Below are positions 49,936 through 59,491 of a stretch of DNA of 64,000 bases, one piece after another. The stretch's first letter is position 1. Every line of letters begins with the position of its first letter. Position numbers and translations under genes: made by a program. Under the pieces are notes generated by a model. It was not told where the DNA came from. It was given only the letters and a program-made list of their open reading frames with translations, and did not search any database. This DNA is from CAYVOV01 sp964453525 (GTDB lineage Bacteria > Chloroflexota > Dehalococcoidia > Dehalococcoidales > UBA2162), in NCBI GenBank assembly GCA_964453525.1, contig CAYVOV010000009.1:1-64000 (forward strand). Reading direction: 5' to 3'.

Positions 49936-50226
49936 ATGAGCAATCAGATTAACCTGACTCTTCTGGAACCGGTCCTTGAGAAATATAAAGGTCAGGGGGA
50001 TGCTCTTATTACCATGCTTCGGAATAAATAAGGAGGCTATTCATATCTTCCAGATGAGGTGCATAAGTAACTCGGCGGCAATGAAGGAATTCCAGCAGGC
50101 CGGATTTATGACGTGACTACATTTAAAACTAAATATTACGTTACTCCACCGGGCGGGAATAAAATCAGGAGACAGGAGAAATTACATAATACCGTGAAAT
50201 CGAGTAATGAGGTGAGTGCAGAATGA
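49936..50226 (+). pseudogene. Decayed NuoE-like subunit fragment before fdhA
   Basis: Reading from ATG 49936 gives MSNQINLTLLEPVLEKYKGQG, LITMLRNK then TAA, GGYSYLPDEVHK then TAA, and GIPAGRIYDVTTFKTKYYVTPPG, all in one frame, followed by a diverged tail ending TGA (50224-50226). This is the N-terminal half of NuoE/HoxE, the small [2Fe-2S] subunit of NAD-dependent hydrogenase or formate dehydrogenase, with two in-frame stops. The cysteine ligands, which lie further on, are absent. It overlaps the fdhA start. A NuoF gene, normally between them, is missing. Confidence 0.85.
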
Positions 50227-53003
50227 TAAATGTAACCATTAATGACCAGCAGGTTGAGGCCAGCGAGGGAATGACAGTGCTGGAAGTAGCCAGAAAGGGT
50301 GATATATATATCCCCACGCTATGTTATCATACATCGCTAGCTCCCTACGGGGGCTGTCGATTATGTGTGGTGGAGATAGAGAAGATGCGTGGTTTTCCAA
50401 CTGCCTGTACAACACCGGCTACCGATGGCATGGTAGTGAAAACGGATACGCCACAGCTTCAGGAATTCCGTAGAGGTGTTCTTGAATTGATTCTAAGCGA
50501 GCACCCTCATCCCTGCCTCATCTGTGACCGCAGAAAGCGCTGTGGTCCATTCGATATATGCTTGCGCAATGTCTCGGTATCAGAACGCTGCGTGCTTTGT
50601 CCTAAGAACGGGCGCTGCGAACTTCAGGAAGTGGCTGACTATATAGAGATAAGTGAAATCAGTCTTCCTTACACATATAAAGATTTGCCGATACTAAAGG
50701 ATAATCCCTTTTTCGAGCGTGACTATAACCTGTGTATCCTGTGCGGACGCTGTGTAAGGATGTGTCAGGACATTAGAGGTGCCGGAGCAATAGCGTTCAC
50801 GTATCGTGGTAGTCAGGCGCTTATAGGTACGGCTTTTAACAATACTTTAACGGATGCCGGATGCCAGTATTGTGGTGCCTGTGTTGATGCCTGTCCAACG
50901 GGGGCGCTTGTCGAGAGCAGCAGAAAATGGAAAGGTATAGTGGCTGACAGTAAGGTGCTGACTACATGCACATATTGTGGTGTCGGCTGCCAGCTGGAAC
51001 TGCATATCAAAGACAATGAGATAATTCAAGTTATCCCCGATATGGAGAATGAAGTAAACAAGGGACAGGCCTGCGTGAAAGGAAAATTCGGCTTTGATTT
51101 CGTCCAGCATCCGGATAGACTCACCGAGCCGCTCATCCGGGTTGGTGAAAAGGGAGAAGGCAAGTTCAGGAAAGCCAGCTGGGAGGAAGCCCTCGACCTT
51201 GTGGCAGATAAGCTTGCCGGGATTAAGGAAAAATCCGGTCCGGATAGCCTGGCTTTCCTGTCATCGGCAAAGTGTACCAGCGAAGAAAACTACCTGATGC
51301 AAAAGCTGGGAAGGGCGGTGATAGGCACCAACAATGTCGACCACTGCGCCCGTCTCTGACATTCCCCCACGGTGGCCGGTCTGGCCGCCACCTTCGGCAG
51401 CGGGGCGATGACGAATTCTATCTCTGAAATCAGTGATGCAGAATGTATTTTTATAATTGGTTCCAATACATCGGAGAACCATCCGGTTATTGCCCTCGAG
51501 GTTGTAAACGCCGTCAGAAATAAGGGCGCCAAACTGATTGTCGCTGACCCGCGAAAAATAAAGATGACTGAGTTTGCCAGTATCTGGTTAAGGCAGAAGC
51601 CCGGCACCGATGTAGCCCTTGTTAACGGCTTGCTGAATATCATCATTTCCGAAGGCTGGTATGATGCCGATTTTATAGAGAACCGTACTGAGGGATTTGA
51701 AGTTCTTAAAGAGTCCGTCAGCGAATACGAGCCGTCTATGGTCAGTGAAATTACCGGTGTCTCCGAAGATGATTTACGTGAGGCAGCCCGCGTCTATGCT
51801 CAGGCAGATAAAGCAAGTATTCTCTTCGCCATGGGTATCACCCAGCATACTACCGGCACCAATAACGTTATGGCTCTGGCTAACCTGGCAATGGCGACCG
51901 GTCATGTCGGCAAGGAAAGCAGTGGCGTTAATCCGTTACGGGGACAGAATAACGTGCAGGGTGCTTGTGACCTGGGAGCCTTGCCCAATGTCTACACCGG
52001 CTACCAGTCGGTAGCCGATGAGGCTGTCAGGAAGAAGTTTGAAGAAGCCTGGAAGGCGACCCTGTCACCTACCCCCGGCAAAACAGTTGTCGAGATGATG
52101 CATGCTGCTGAAACGGGAGAGATAAAAGGAATTTACGTGATGGGAGAAGACCCCGTTATCTCGGACCCCAATAGCTCAAGGGTAAGAGAGGGTTTGAAGA
52201 ATCTCGACTTTCTGGTCGTCCAGGATATTTTCCTCAGCCAGACTGCTCAATATGCCGATGTCGTGCTTCCCGGAGTCAGTTTTGCCGAAAAGGACGGCAC
52301 CTTCACGAATACCGAACGTAGAGTCCAGCGAGTCCGTAAGGCAATTGAGCCAGTCGGGGACAGCCGACCGGACTGGGTGATTATCTCCGAAATTTCCGGC
52401 AGGCTGGGTTATCCGATGGAATATGAAAGCCCGCAGAAAATAATGGAGGAGATAGCAGCTCTTACACCCACCTACGGCGGTATCAGTTACGAAAGACTGG
52501 ACAGGTCAGGCTTGCAGTGGCCCTGCCGCACCGAAGATGACGAGGGAACGAAATACCTGCACAAGGGGCAGTTTTCCCGCGGACTGGGTAAATTCTTCCC
52601 TACTCCCTATGTCGAAGCCTTTGAACTTCCCGATGAAAGCTACCCGATTATTCTGTCAACTGGAAGGATTCTTTACCACTATCATGGCGGCAATATGAGC
52701 CGACGCTCTAAGGGTCTGGCTGAAATCAGGCCTGAAGCTGAGGTTGAGATTAATCCCGCAGATGCTGAGAAGATGAAAATATCGGAAGGCGATAGAGTCG
52801 AGTTGACCTCCAGGCGCGGGACGATTGTTACAAAGGTGAAGGTAACCGATAAGTCTCCCGAAGGCGTTGCTTTTATGAGCTTCCATTACAAAGAAGCACC
52901 GGTTAATCTGTTGACCGTGGATGCGCTTGACTCAGTGGCCAAAATTCCGGCCTTCAAGGTTAGCTCGATACGGATAAACCCGGTTTCCAGCACGAAGAAG
53001 TGA
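50223..53003 (+). CDS. fdhA: Formate dehydrogenase alpha subunit, selenoprotein
   Basis: The 926-residue enzyme oxidises formate to CO2 (or the reverse) at a molybdenum or tungsten bis-MGD centre. Its NuoG-like N-terminus binds [2Fe-2S] (C34, C45, C48, C62), then His-Cys3 (HPHPCLICDRRKRC), two [4Fe-4S] sites (CILCGRCVRMC, CQYCGACVDAC) and the FDH cluster (CTYCGVGC). The frame meets TGA at 51357-51359 (codon 379) in the context HCARL-TGA-HSPTVAGL, exactly the selenocysteine site of FDH, and a SECIS hairpin follows. The C-terminal half continues in frame (FGSGAMTNSI, MGEDPV, VNLLTVDALD) to 53003. It is cytoplasmic, without a Tat signal, and a partner for electron transfer is absent nearby. Confidence 0.95.
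51371..51389 (+). promoter_or_regulatory. Bacterial SECIS element for fdhA
   Basis: Eleven bases after the UGA, GGTGGCC (51371-51377) pairs with GGCCGCC (51383-51389; one G-U pair) around the loop GGTCT (51378-51382). The loop sequence is the same as the GGUCU of the E. coli fdhF SECIS, and the loop lies 18 bases downstream of the UGA, the usual spacing. It should recruit the SelB-type elongation factor. Confidence 0.9.
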
Positions 53004-53081
53004 AAGACAGCGCTTGAGAAAATTCAATTATTTCGCCGTGCCGGAAACAGGATGAAGATACCGGGCGGAACACGATTTAGC

Positions 53082-53112
53082 AAGGGGACTACTATTTGGT
53101 AGTCCCCTTTAT
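53082..53112 (+). terminator. Rho-independent terminator after fdhA
   Basis: AAGGGGACTAC (53082-53092) pairs with GTAGTCCCCTT (53099-53109), loop TATTTG, then a weak T tract. It closes the formate dehydrogenase transcript. Confidence 0.8.
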
Positions 53113-53205
53113 AGTACTTTCGGGTAATTGACTGGCAAATGCAGCGACTGTATGCTCAATATATAGCTACATAATATACCTGTATATGAAATAGAAGGCG
53201 CTGGC

Positions 53206-55227
53206 GTGAAATCACTCTTTCATTACGGTAGAATCGTTTTTCTACTGGTACCGGTGTTATTCTGCTGTGTTGCTCTCGCGGCTTGTGCGGATGGAGACCA
53301 GGCAGCTACCGGATTACCTGTCGTTCTAAGTCACAGTCTGGAGCAGCCAGTTTTCCAGGCAATCAACTCCGGACTGACCTTCACCGGAACCAATAACAAT
53401 GATGGGGTTGTCACCGCCAGCGCGCCCGACCCCAAACCGGATTTAACTGTCGAATCGATAACCTGGACACCGGAAACTCCATCCAAGAATGATACCGTAA
53501 CATTCACGGTGGTGGTCATGAACCAGGGGGATAAGATGTCCCTGCCCACAGGAGTATATTTCTTTGCTGACGGTAGCCTAAAGACTAGAAAACTTCTTGA
53601 AAGCGTACAACCTGGAGAATCCATCACCAAAGAATTTACCTGGCTTGCCGAACAGGGCAATCATCTGATAAGCATGGTGGTTGATGATGAGAATCGTATT
53701 AGTGAGAGTGATGAGGATAATAACGAATTAAGCGTAACCATAACCCCTCTTGCCCCTGACCTGGTCGTGGAGAGTATATCCTGGTCAACGGAAGACCCTG
53801 TAGAGGGCGATAATACTACCTTTTATTTTATGGTGAAGAATCAAGGTAACGGCAGGGCTGACACCTCGATTGGAGTCCCTTATATTGGTGATGATAGACT
53901 CAGTTCGGTTTCTTTCATTTCATTAGGCCCGGGTGAAAACTGTACCGCGAGCATTGTCTGGGATGTTCAGCCAGGCATATATAATGTTAAATTTGTAGCT
54001 GACCCATATAACAAGATTCTGGAGGCTGATGAAAGCAATAATGAAAAATCGGTTAGCTTTGCCCCAATTATTCCTGACCTCGTTGTCGGAGGAATAGATT
54101 GGTCGCCGGAGAGCCCGTCCGTTGGAGAAACGTTGACCTTCAGTATCACTGTAAAGAATCAAGGAACTGCCGATGTCGGTACGTCTCGTTTACACCTTTA
54201 CGTAGGAAGTGCATATTCTACTTTTAAATCCGTTGAGCCGATAGCAACCGGGAGTTCGGTGATTGAAACTCTGGACTGGACTGCCAGCCCCGGTCAACAT
54301 GAGGTGAGGGCAACCATTGACCCGTATAATGATATCGTCGAAATTGATGAAGACAATAATGAAGAGATATCCGACGTTTTAAATGTGAGGGCGGCTGACC
54401 TCATTATCGACTCAATCTCCTGGTTGCCGCTCGAGTCATCTCCCGGAGATACATTGACTTTCTCGGTTATTGTCAGGAATGGTGGATACGGAGATTCTGA
54501 ATATACAAAGCTTGACTTCTATGTTGATGATATTCAGATAGCTTCAGGTGGAATCGGCGCACTGACTTCGGGCAGTGCCGAGAACGAGATGTTTACCTGG
54601 ATTGCCGAGGAAGGCACGCACACTATCAGGGTAGTTGCCGATTCACAGGACAATACTATCGAAAGTGATGAGGATAATAATGAAAAAATAACGGTCTATC
54701 CGGTTCCTCCTGACCTGGTAATAAAAGATATTACAATATCGCCACAGAATCCGGCCGAGGGTGATAATGTTACTTTCACCATAAATATAATGAATGAAGG
54801 TGATACTACTGCCGAGTATACCAGTATTTCCTGCTTCATTGACGATGTCTATATAACTCATATAGCCGGCAATCCCATTGAGCCTGGCGCTACAGATAAT
54901 CTTACCTTTACCCTTGTTCCAGAGCTTGGCAACTATGTCTTCGGAGTGGTTGTTGACCCCTTTGACCGGCTACTTGAGGCAAACGAGGACAACAATGAGA
55001 TGACGGTGATCTTCTCGGCAGTTGAAAGGTCTTCGCAATCGCCCCCTTCAGACTCGAATGCAGCCGATGGCGAGGGCAATGTAACAAATGATATAGCGCG
55101 AGCAGGGACGGTCTATGATGATTATGGAGCTGGTATAAACAATCTGTGGTTTTTCGCTTTGCTGGGTGGTGGAATCCTCATACTATCCAGTTATCTTTTC
55201 TATGAATTTCGACGGCGAAGGTCCTGA
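53206..55227 (+). CDS. Surface lipoprotein with five CARDB domains
   Basis: A 673-residue exported protein. The signal peptide (VLFCCVALAACAD) has a lipobox LAAC with C27. From residue about 78 there are five tandem domains of roughly 105 residues, each starting D-L-x-V-x-S/G-I-x-W-x-P and ending D-E-D-N-N-E, matching the CARDB (cell-adhesion-related) family. The C-terminus has a membrane span and basic end (ILSSYLFYEFRRRRS), so it may be anchored at both ends. The start is GTG (53206). It is likely an adhesin or scaffold; the role is inferred from the domains. Confidence 0.85.
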   Translation: MKSLFHYGRIVFLLVPVLFCCVALAACADGDQAATGLPVVLSHSLEQPVFQAINSGLTFTGTNNNDGVVTASAPDPKPDLTVESITWTPETPSKNDTVTFTVVVMNQGDKMSLPTGVYFFADGSLKTRKLLESVQPGESITKEFTWLAEQGNHLISMVVDDENRISESDEDNNELSVTITPLAPDLVVESISWSTEDPVEGDNTTFYFMVKNQGNGRADTSIGVPYIGDDRLSSVSFISLGPGENCTASIVWDVQPGIYNVKFVADPYNKILEADESNNEKSVSFAPIIPDLVVGGIDWSPESPSVGETLTFSITVKNQGTADVGTSRLHLYVGSAYSTFKSVEPIATGSSVIETLDWTASPGQHEVRATIDPYNDIVEIDEDNNEEISDVLNVRAADLIIDSISWLPLESSPGDTLTFSVIVRNGGYGDSEYTKLDFYVDDIQIASGGIGALTSGSAENEMFTWIAEEGTHTIRVVADSQDNTIESDEDNNEKITVYPVPPDLVIKDITISPQNPAEGDNVTFTINIMNEGDTTAEYTSISCFIDDVYITHIAGNPIEPGATDNLTFTLVPELGNYVFGVVVDPFDRLLEANEDNNEMTVIFSAVERSSQSPPSDSNAADGEGNVTNDIARAGTVYDDYGAGINNLWFFALLGGGILILSSYLFYEFRRRRS

Positions 55228-55377
55228 CTTTATCCCTGCTATAAAGACTCTTTCGATTATTGATTACTCCATCTTGCCGCATAATTCTGCAAAATTTGTA
55301 GTGACTAACGAATTTCTCCTGGTATTATATATACTCCACCTATCACATCATAAAATATGTCGTTATTGATATCACTA

Positions 55378-55406
55378 TTGACAAATCGGCAAGATTATAC
55401 TATACT
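55378..55406 (+). promoter_or_regulatory. Consensus sigma-70-type promoter of the binding-protein gene
   Basis: TTGACA (55378-55383), 17-bp spacer and TATACT (55401-55406) are in good register. The gene starts at 55629, leaving a leader of about 215 bases in which I see no known riboswitch. Confidence 0.75.
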
Positions 55407-55628
55407 CCCGCCATTAGACTGTAAGAGTTCAGGACTATATCAGTGAGACGTTAATTATGCGTGTCCGAGAATTGGTACTGGCAACCGCTGAAATAGGTTG
55501 CAGTTGCCGATGTCTATATTTATACCTGAATAAAGGCAGTCCATAGAACAGCAGTAAAATAAGCGTTACCAAGAAGAAGCGAGTTAGAACATAACGAATA
55601 CCTGAATATTAAAGGAGGTGAAAAGATA

Positions 55629-57425
55629 ATGGCCAAGAAAGTTTTGTGGTTATTGGTAAGTTGCCTGATGGCGGTATCTCTGGTGATAGCGTCATGCGGC
55701 CCGGCAACCACCGGTGAGGAAGAAGAAGAAGAAGAAGAAGTAATAATAGGAGAGGAAGAAGAAGAGGAGGAAGAAGAGGAAGAAGAAGAGGGGGAGGGGC
55801 TGCTGCCTCCGGATGTACCCAAATATGGAGGTATATTAACTACTGTTCTCACTACCGACCCGTTAGGCTGGGACTATGCCTATACCAGGCTGATGACATC
55901 CAATACCATGCAGAACGAAGAGTTAACGATGGGTGACTGGTCAAGAGGCCCGGCAGGAACTGGACTAAATGACTGGACAGCCGGTTTCGGCGGTCGTTTT
56001 GGGGAACTTACCGGCTGTCTGGCCGAAAGCTGGTCGATGCCTGATGACGAGACCATAGCCTATACAATACGCAAAGGCATTCACTGGTGGGACAAGCCCC
56101 CGGCAAACGGAAGAGAGTTCACACCTGAAGATGCTGCCTGGAACATTGAGCGTAATTTCAGCTCACCTGCATCCTATCTCTATGCTTCTTATACAACCAA
56201 AGGCTGGAACCCTACTGATATAACGGTAGATGGTGACACCGTTACCATGAAGGTCATTCCGGAATCACAGGGACTGATGTTATGCGTAATCAGCGATTAC
56301 CTGTGGCACATGTGCCCCGACGTAATCGATGCTTACGGTGACGGTAAGGACTGGAAACACTGTCTCGGTACGGGACCATATATGATTGTGGACTATGTCC
56401 CGGGCAGCCAGCTCAAGTTCGAAAGGAACCCGAACTACTGGCAGACCGATCCCATTAACAAGGGCAACGAGCTCCCTTATGTGGACGGTCTCAAGCAGCT
56501 AATCATATCCGATAGTTCCACCGAGCAGGCTGCATTCCGGACAGGTAAGGTCGATCATGTGGGAATGGGTATCAACTGGGAGACGAAAGACCTCCTGCTC
56601 CAGCAGTGTCCCGAAGTAATGTTAAAAGCCACGAAAGGGCAGGGTGTAAACTTTCCCTGGGGTAAAATAAACACCGGCCTGCCTATTGCGGATATCAAGG
56701 TAAGGCAGGCACTGAACCTCGCTGTAAACCAGCAGGAGATACTCGATGAGTACTACGGCGGCAATGCCGACTTACTCAACTGGCCTTACGTTGACCTCCC
56801 TGTATTCAGCAATATATATACACCTCTGGATGAGCAGCCCCAGATAGTCCAGGATATGTTCGGCTATGACCCGGACAGGGCTAAAGAGATGCTGGCGGAA
56901 GCCGGCTATCCCGATGGCTTCCATACCAAGATAGATTGTGCGACAACGCATGTCGACCTGCTTTCGATAGTCAGGGAATACCTGTCTAAGGTAAACGTCG
57001 ACTTCGAAATCGTATCGCATGAATTCGGTGTATACTGGGCAATGCGTTCCGCTGTCAGTTTCGAAGAGTATATATACTCCAACGACATGGCCTCACTTGC
57101 GTTCAGGATGCTGTGCGTCGGCAGTACCAGCGTCTGGAACTATGCCGGATTCTCGCATGAGAGGACCGAAGCGGCTTTAGAAACTGTTTCACTGAATCTC
57201 GGTAAGGATGATGCAGCTGTAGAGAAGGCCCTGAAGGAAATCGGCCCGTTCGAGCTGGAACAATCTCTGGCGATTTATCTGCCGATTCCACATACCTTCA
57301 CCCTGTGGTGGCCCTGGCTGCAGAACTTCTACGGTGCAACCGGTGGCGGTGGCTACTTCACTCCGACTCAGTACGTTGAATACTGCTGGATAGATACGGA
57401 GATGAAGAAAGCTATGGGCTACTAA
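55629..57425 (+). CDS. ABC transporter substrate-binding protein, family 5 (SBP_bac_5)
   Basis: A 598-residue oligopeptide/dipeptide-type binding lipoprotein: lipobox VIASC near residue 22, then PKYGGILTTVLTTDPLGWDYAY, LTGCLAESWSMPDDETIAYTIRKGIHWWDKPP and the usual second lobe with YGGNADLLNWPYVDLPVF. A linker between the lipid anchor and the domain (about residues 30-60) consists almost wholly of glutamates encoded by GAA/GAG repeats. The ATG at 55629 has AGGAGGTG before it. No permease or ATPase genes are nearby, and a terminator follows, so it is transcribed alone. Confidence 0.93.
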   Translation: MAKKVLWLLVSCLMAVSLVIASCGPATTGEEEEEEEEVIIGEEEEEEEEEEEEEGEGLLPPDVPKYGGILTTVLTTDPLGWDYAYTRLMTSNTMQNEELTMGDWSRGPAGTGLNDWTAGFGGRFGELTGCLAESWSMPDDETIAYTIRKGIHWWDKPPANGREFTPEDAAWNIERNFSSPASYLYASYTTKGWNPTDITVDGDTVTMKVIPESQGLMLCVISDYLWHMCPDVIDAYGDGKDWKHCLGTGPYMIVDYVPGSQLKFERNPNYWQTDPINKGNELPYVDGLKQLIISDSSTEQAAFRTGKVDHVGMGINWETKDLLLQQCPEVMLKATKGQGVNFPWGKINTGLPIADIKVRQALNLAVNQQEILDEYYGGNADLLNWPYVDLPVFSNIYTPLDEQPQIVQDMFGYDPDRAKEMLAEAGYPDGFHTKIDCATTHVDLLSIVREYLSKVNVDFEIVSHEFGVYWAMRSAVSFEEYIYSNDMASLAFRMLCVGSTSVWNYAGFSHERTEAALETVSLNLGKDDAAVEKALKEIGPFELEQSLAIYLPIPHTFTLWWPWLQNFYGATGGGGYFTPTQYVEYCWIDTEMKKAMGY

Positions 57426-57449
57426 ACCCGTTATCATAATGGAAGATAG

Positions 57450-57488
57450 AAAAGGGGCTGGAGAGTTCAAGCTCTCCGGCCCCTTTTC
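57450..57488 (+). terminator. Rho-independent terminator after the binding-protein gene
   Basis: AAAAGGGGCTGGAGAG (57450-57465) pairs with CTCTCCGGCCCCTTTT (57472-57487), one G-U, then CTCTAA. A strong 16-bp stem. Confidence 0.88.
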
Positions 57489-57678
57489 TCTAACCTGAGT
57501 TGTCTCAACATCTGAACGATGGCATATGCTTTTTTGCTGTTCCAGCGAGTAAAGCAGGCACTATCTGTGCGGGATGTGTGTCCAGTGTGGAATAGTCACT
57601 GAAAAGAGGAGTATAATAACATCTGATTTATTGCTCGTTTCGGGCAGCTATTACGATAAATGATATGGAGTAGTAGAG

Positions 57679-58629
57679 ATGCGGAAGGTCAGTATCGGTA
57701 CGACAGGAATTTCGGTAACGGAACTCTGCCACGGAACCCTGATTATGGGCAGGCTTCAGGCGAACCTGACTCCTGAAGAAGGTGCCAGAGCTATACGGAA
57801 GTCATTTGAGATGGGAGTCAACTTTTACGATACCGCCAAGGGTTATGGAACTTACCCACACCTGGCACTGGGGCTACAGGGGATTGATAGAGACAGGGTC
57901 GTCATTGCCAGTAAAAGCCATGCCGTCTCTTATGAAGAGATGAAGGCCGATGTGGATGAATGCATGCGGGAGCTTTCTCTTGAGCGCGTTGATATATTTC
58001 ATCTTCATCTCGTTCCTTCCGTTGACGGACTGAACGCCCGGCGGGGGGCGCTGGACTGCCTTATCGAATATAAAAAACAGGGTCTAATAGGAGCCATCGG
58101 CGCTTCAACACACACCGTTGCGGGAGTACGGGCCGTAAATGCCGAACCGGCTTTCGATGTTGTCTTTCCCGTCCTCAACAGGAAAGGACTTGGTATTATT
58201 GATGGAAATCTGGATGATATGCTTGAAGCGCTCGAGGAGTCGAAGCAGCAGGGGAAATTTGTCTACGCTATGAAACCAATCGGCGGTGGTCATCTTCACA
58301 ATGAGTTGGAAGAATCTCTCAATTACCTGCGTCAACTGCCGGTGTGCGATGCTGTGGCTATAGGAATGAAAGACGATGCCGAAGTTGAAATGAACGTGAC
58401 TATTTTCAATGACCTGGCGGTAGGAGATGACCTGAAGCAGCGGGTGCACTCGGTAGAGCGGCGGCTGACCGTTTACGACCGCTGTATGGGTTGCGGGCTC
58501 TGTGTAGAGGAATGCGACCAGGGAGCGATTACTATTGTCAATGATAAAGCAGTGGTGGACGATTCAAAATGTATCCTTTGCGGTTACTGCGCCGCGGTAT
58601 GTCCCGAATATGTAATCCGGGTGATTTAG
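57679..58629 (+). CDS. Aldo/keto reductase with C-terminal 2[4Fe-4S] ferredoxin domain
   Basis: A 316-residue protein. Residues 1-260 are an AKR barrel (NFYDTAKGYGTYPHLALGL, VDIFHLHLVPS, GLIGAIGAST). The last 45 residues add two ferredoxin motifs, CMGCGLCVEEC and CILCGYCAAVC. This fusion occurs in anaerobes, where the flavin- or iron-sulfur-linked electrons probably feed the reductase. Substrate unknown. The ATG at 57679 follows a weak GTAGTAGAG. Confidence 0.92.
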   Translation: MRKVSIGTTGISVTELCHGTLIMGRLQANLTPEEGARAIRKSFEMGVNFYDTAKGYGTYPHLALGLQGIDRDRVVIASKSHAVSYEEMKADVDECMRELSLERVDIFHLHLVPSVDGLNARRGALDCLIEYKKQGLIGAIGASTHTVAGVRAVNAEPAFDVVFPVLNRKGLGIIDGNLDDMLEALEESKQQGKFVYAMKPIGGGHLHNELEESLNYLRQLPVCDAVAIGMKDDAEVEMNVTIFNDLAVGDDLKQRVHSVERRLTVYDRCMGCGLCVEECDQGAITIVNDKAVVDDSKCILCGYCAAVCPEYVIRVI

Positions 58630-58671
58630 TAATTATCAGGAAATGGGAGTATGCTTTAAGGTGGACGGAAG

Positions 58672-59418
58672 ATGATGAAGCTTGTTCTGCTGAGACATGG
58701 AGAGAGCGTCTGGAATAAAGAGAACAGGTTCACCGGCTGGACGGACAGCGACCTTTCTGAAAAAGGAATCGCCGAGGCGGAAAAGGCAGGGCGAATCTTA
58801 AAAGAGCAGGGATATTCTTTCGATGTTGCTTTTACCTCGGTGCTGAAGAGAGCCATCAGGACACTGTGGATAGCCCTGGATATTATGGACCTGATGTGGA
58901 TACCCGTTTACCGCTCCTGGCGGTTGAACGAGAGGTACTACGGTGCTCTGCAGGGCCTGGATAAGGCGGAAACGGCGGCGAAGTTTGGCGAGGAGCAGGT
59001 GCTTATCTGGAGAAGGAGCTACGATGTTCCCCCGCCGGCCGTGGATAAGACAGACGAGAGGTATCCCGGCAACGACCCCAGATACAAGGAGCTGGATGAA
59101 AAAGACATTCCTCTGACGGAAAGTCTTAAGGACACTTCCGCCAGGGTACTGCCCTACTGGCATGAGGAGATAGTCCCGGTCATAAAAGCGGGGAAACGGG
59201 TGATAATATCGGCTCACGGTAACAGCATGCGGGCGCTCGTCAAATACCTGGATAACGTATCTGATGAAGATATAGTGCAGCTCAATATTCCCACCGGTGT
59301 ACCGCTTGTTTACGAGCTTGATAACAGCCTTAAGCCGATAAAGAATTACTACCTGGGAGACCTGGAAGAAATCAGGAAAGCAATGGAATCAGTGGCAAAT
59401 CAGGGCAAGGCGCGCTGA
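58672..59418 (+). CDS. gpmA: 2,3-bisphosphoglycerate-dependent phosphoglycerate mutase
   Basis: A 248-residue dPGM: LRHGESVWNKENRFTGWTD (phosphohistidine loop), ALDIMDLMWIPVYRSWRLNERYYGALQGLDK (E of the active site), and ISAHGNSMRALVKYL (second histidine). Length and spacing match GpmA of glycolysis/gluconeogenesis. The start is the first of two consecutive ATGs (58672 or 58675). Confidence 0.95.
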   Translation: MMKLVLLRHGESVWNKENRFTGWTDSDLSEKGIAEAEKAGRILKEQGYSFDVAFTSVLKRAIRTLWIALDIMDLMWIPVYRSWRLNERYYGALQGLDKAETAAKFGEEQVLIWRRSYDVPPPAVDKTDERYPGNDPRYKELDEKDIPLTESLKDTSARVLPYWHEEIVPVIKAGKRVIISAHGNSMRALVKYLDNVSDEDIVQLNIPTGVPLVYELDNSLKPIKNYYLGDLEEIRKAMESVANQGKAR

Positions 59419-59491
59419 CCGACGAGAGTAAGAATGAAGTATGGTCAACAGGTGTTGCAACTATACTTCATGTAATGAAGATTGAATCATT

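Noticed and set aside
49936..50226. Stop-codon readthrough of the NuoE frame
   Set aside because: Both stops are TAA, the frame loses the cysteine ligands, and it runs into the fdhA start, so decay is the simpler reading.
51357..51359. TGA in fdhA as a nonsense mutation splitting the gene into two
   Set aside because: The position is the known selenocysteine site, the frame continues with full homology and a SECIS with the GGTCT loop follows at the right distance.
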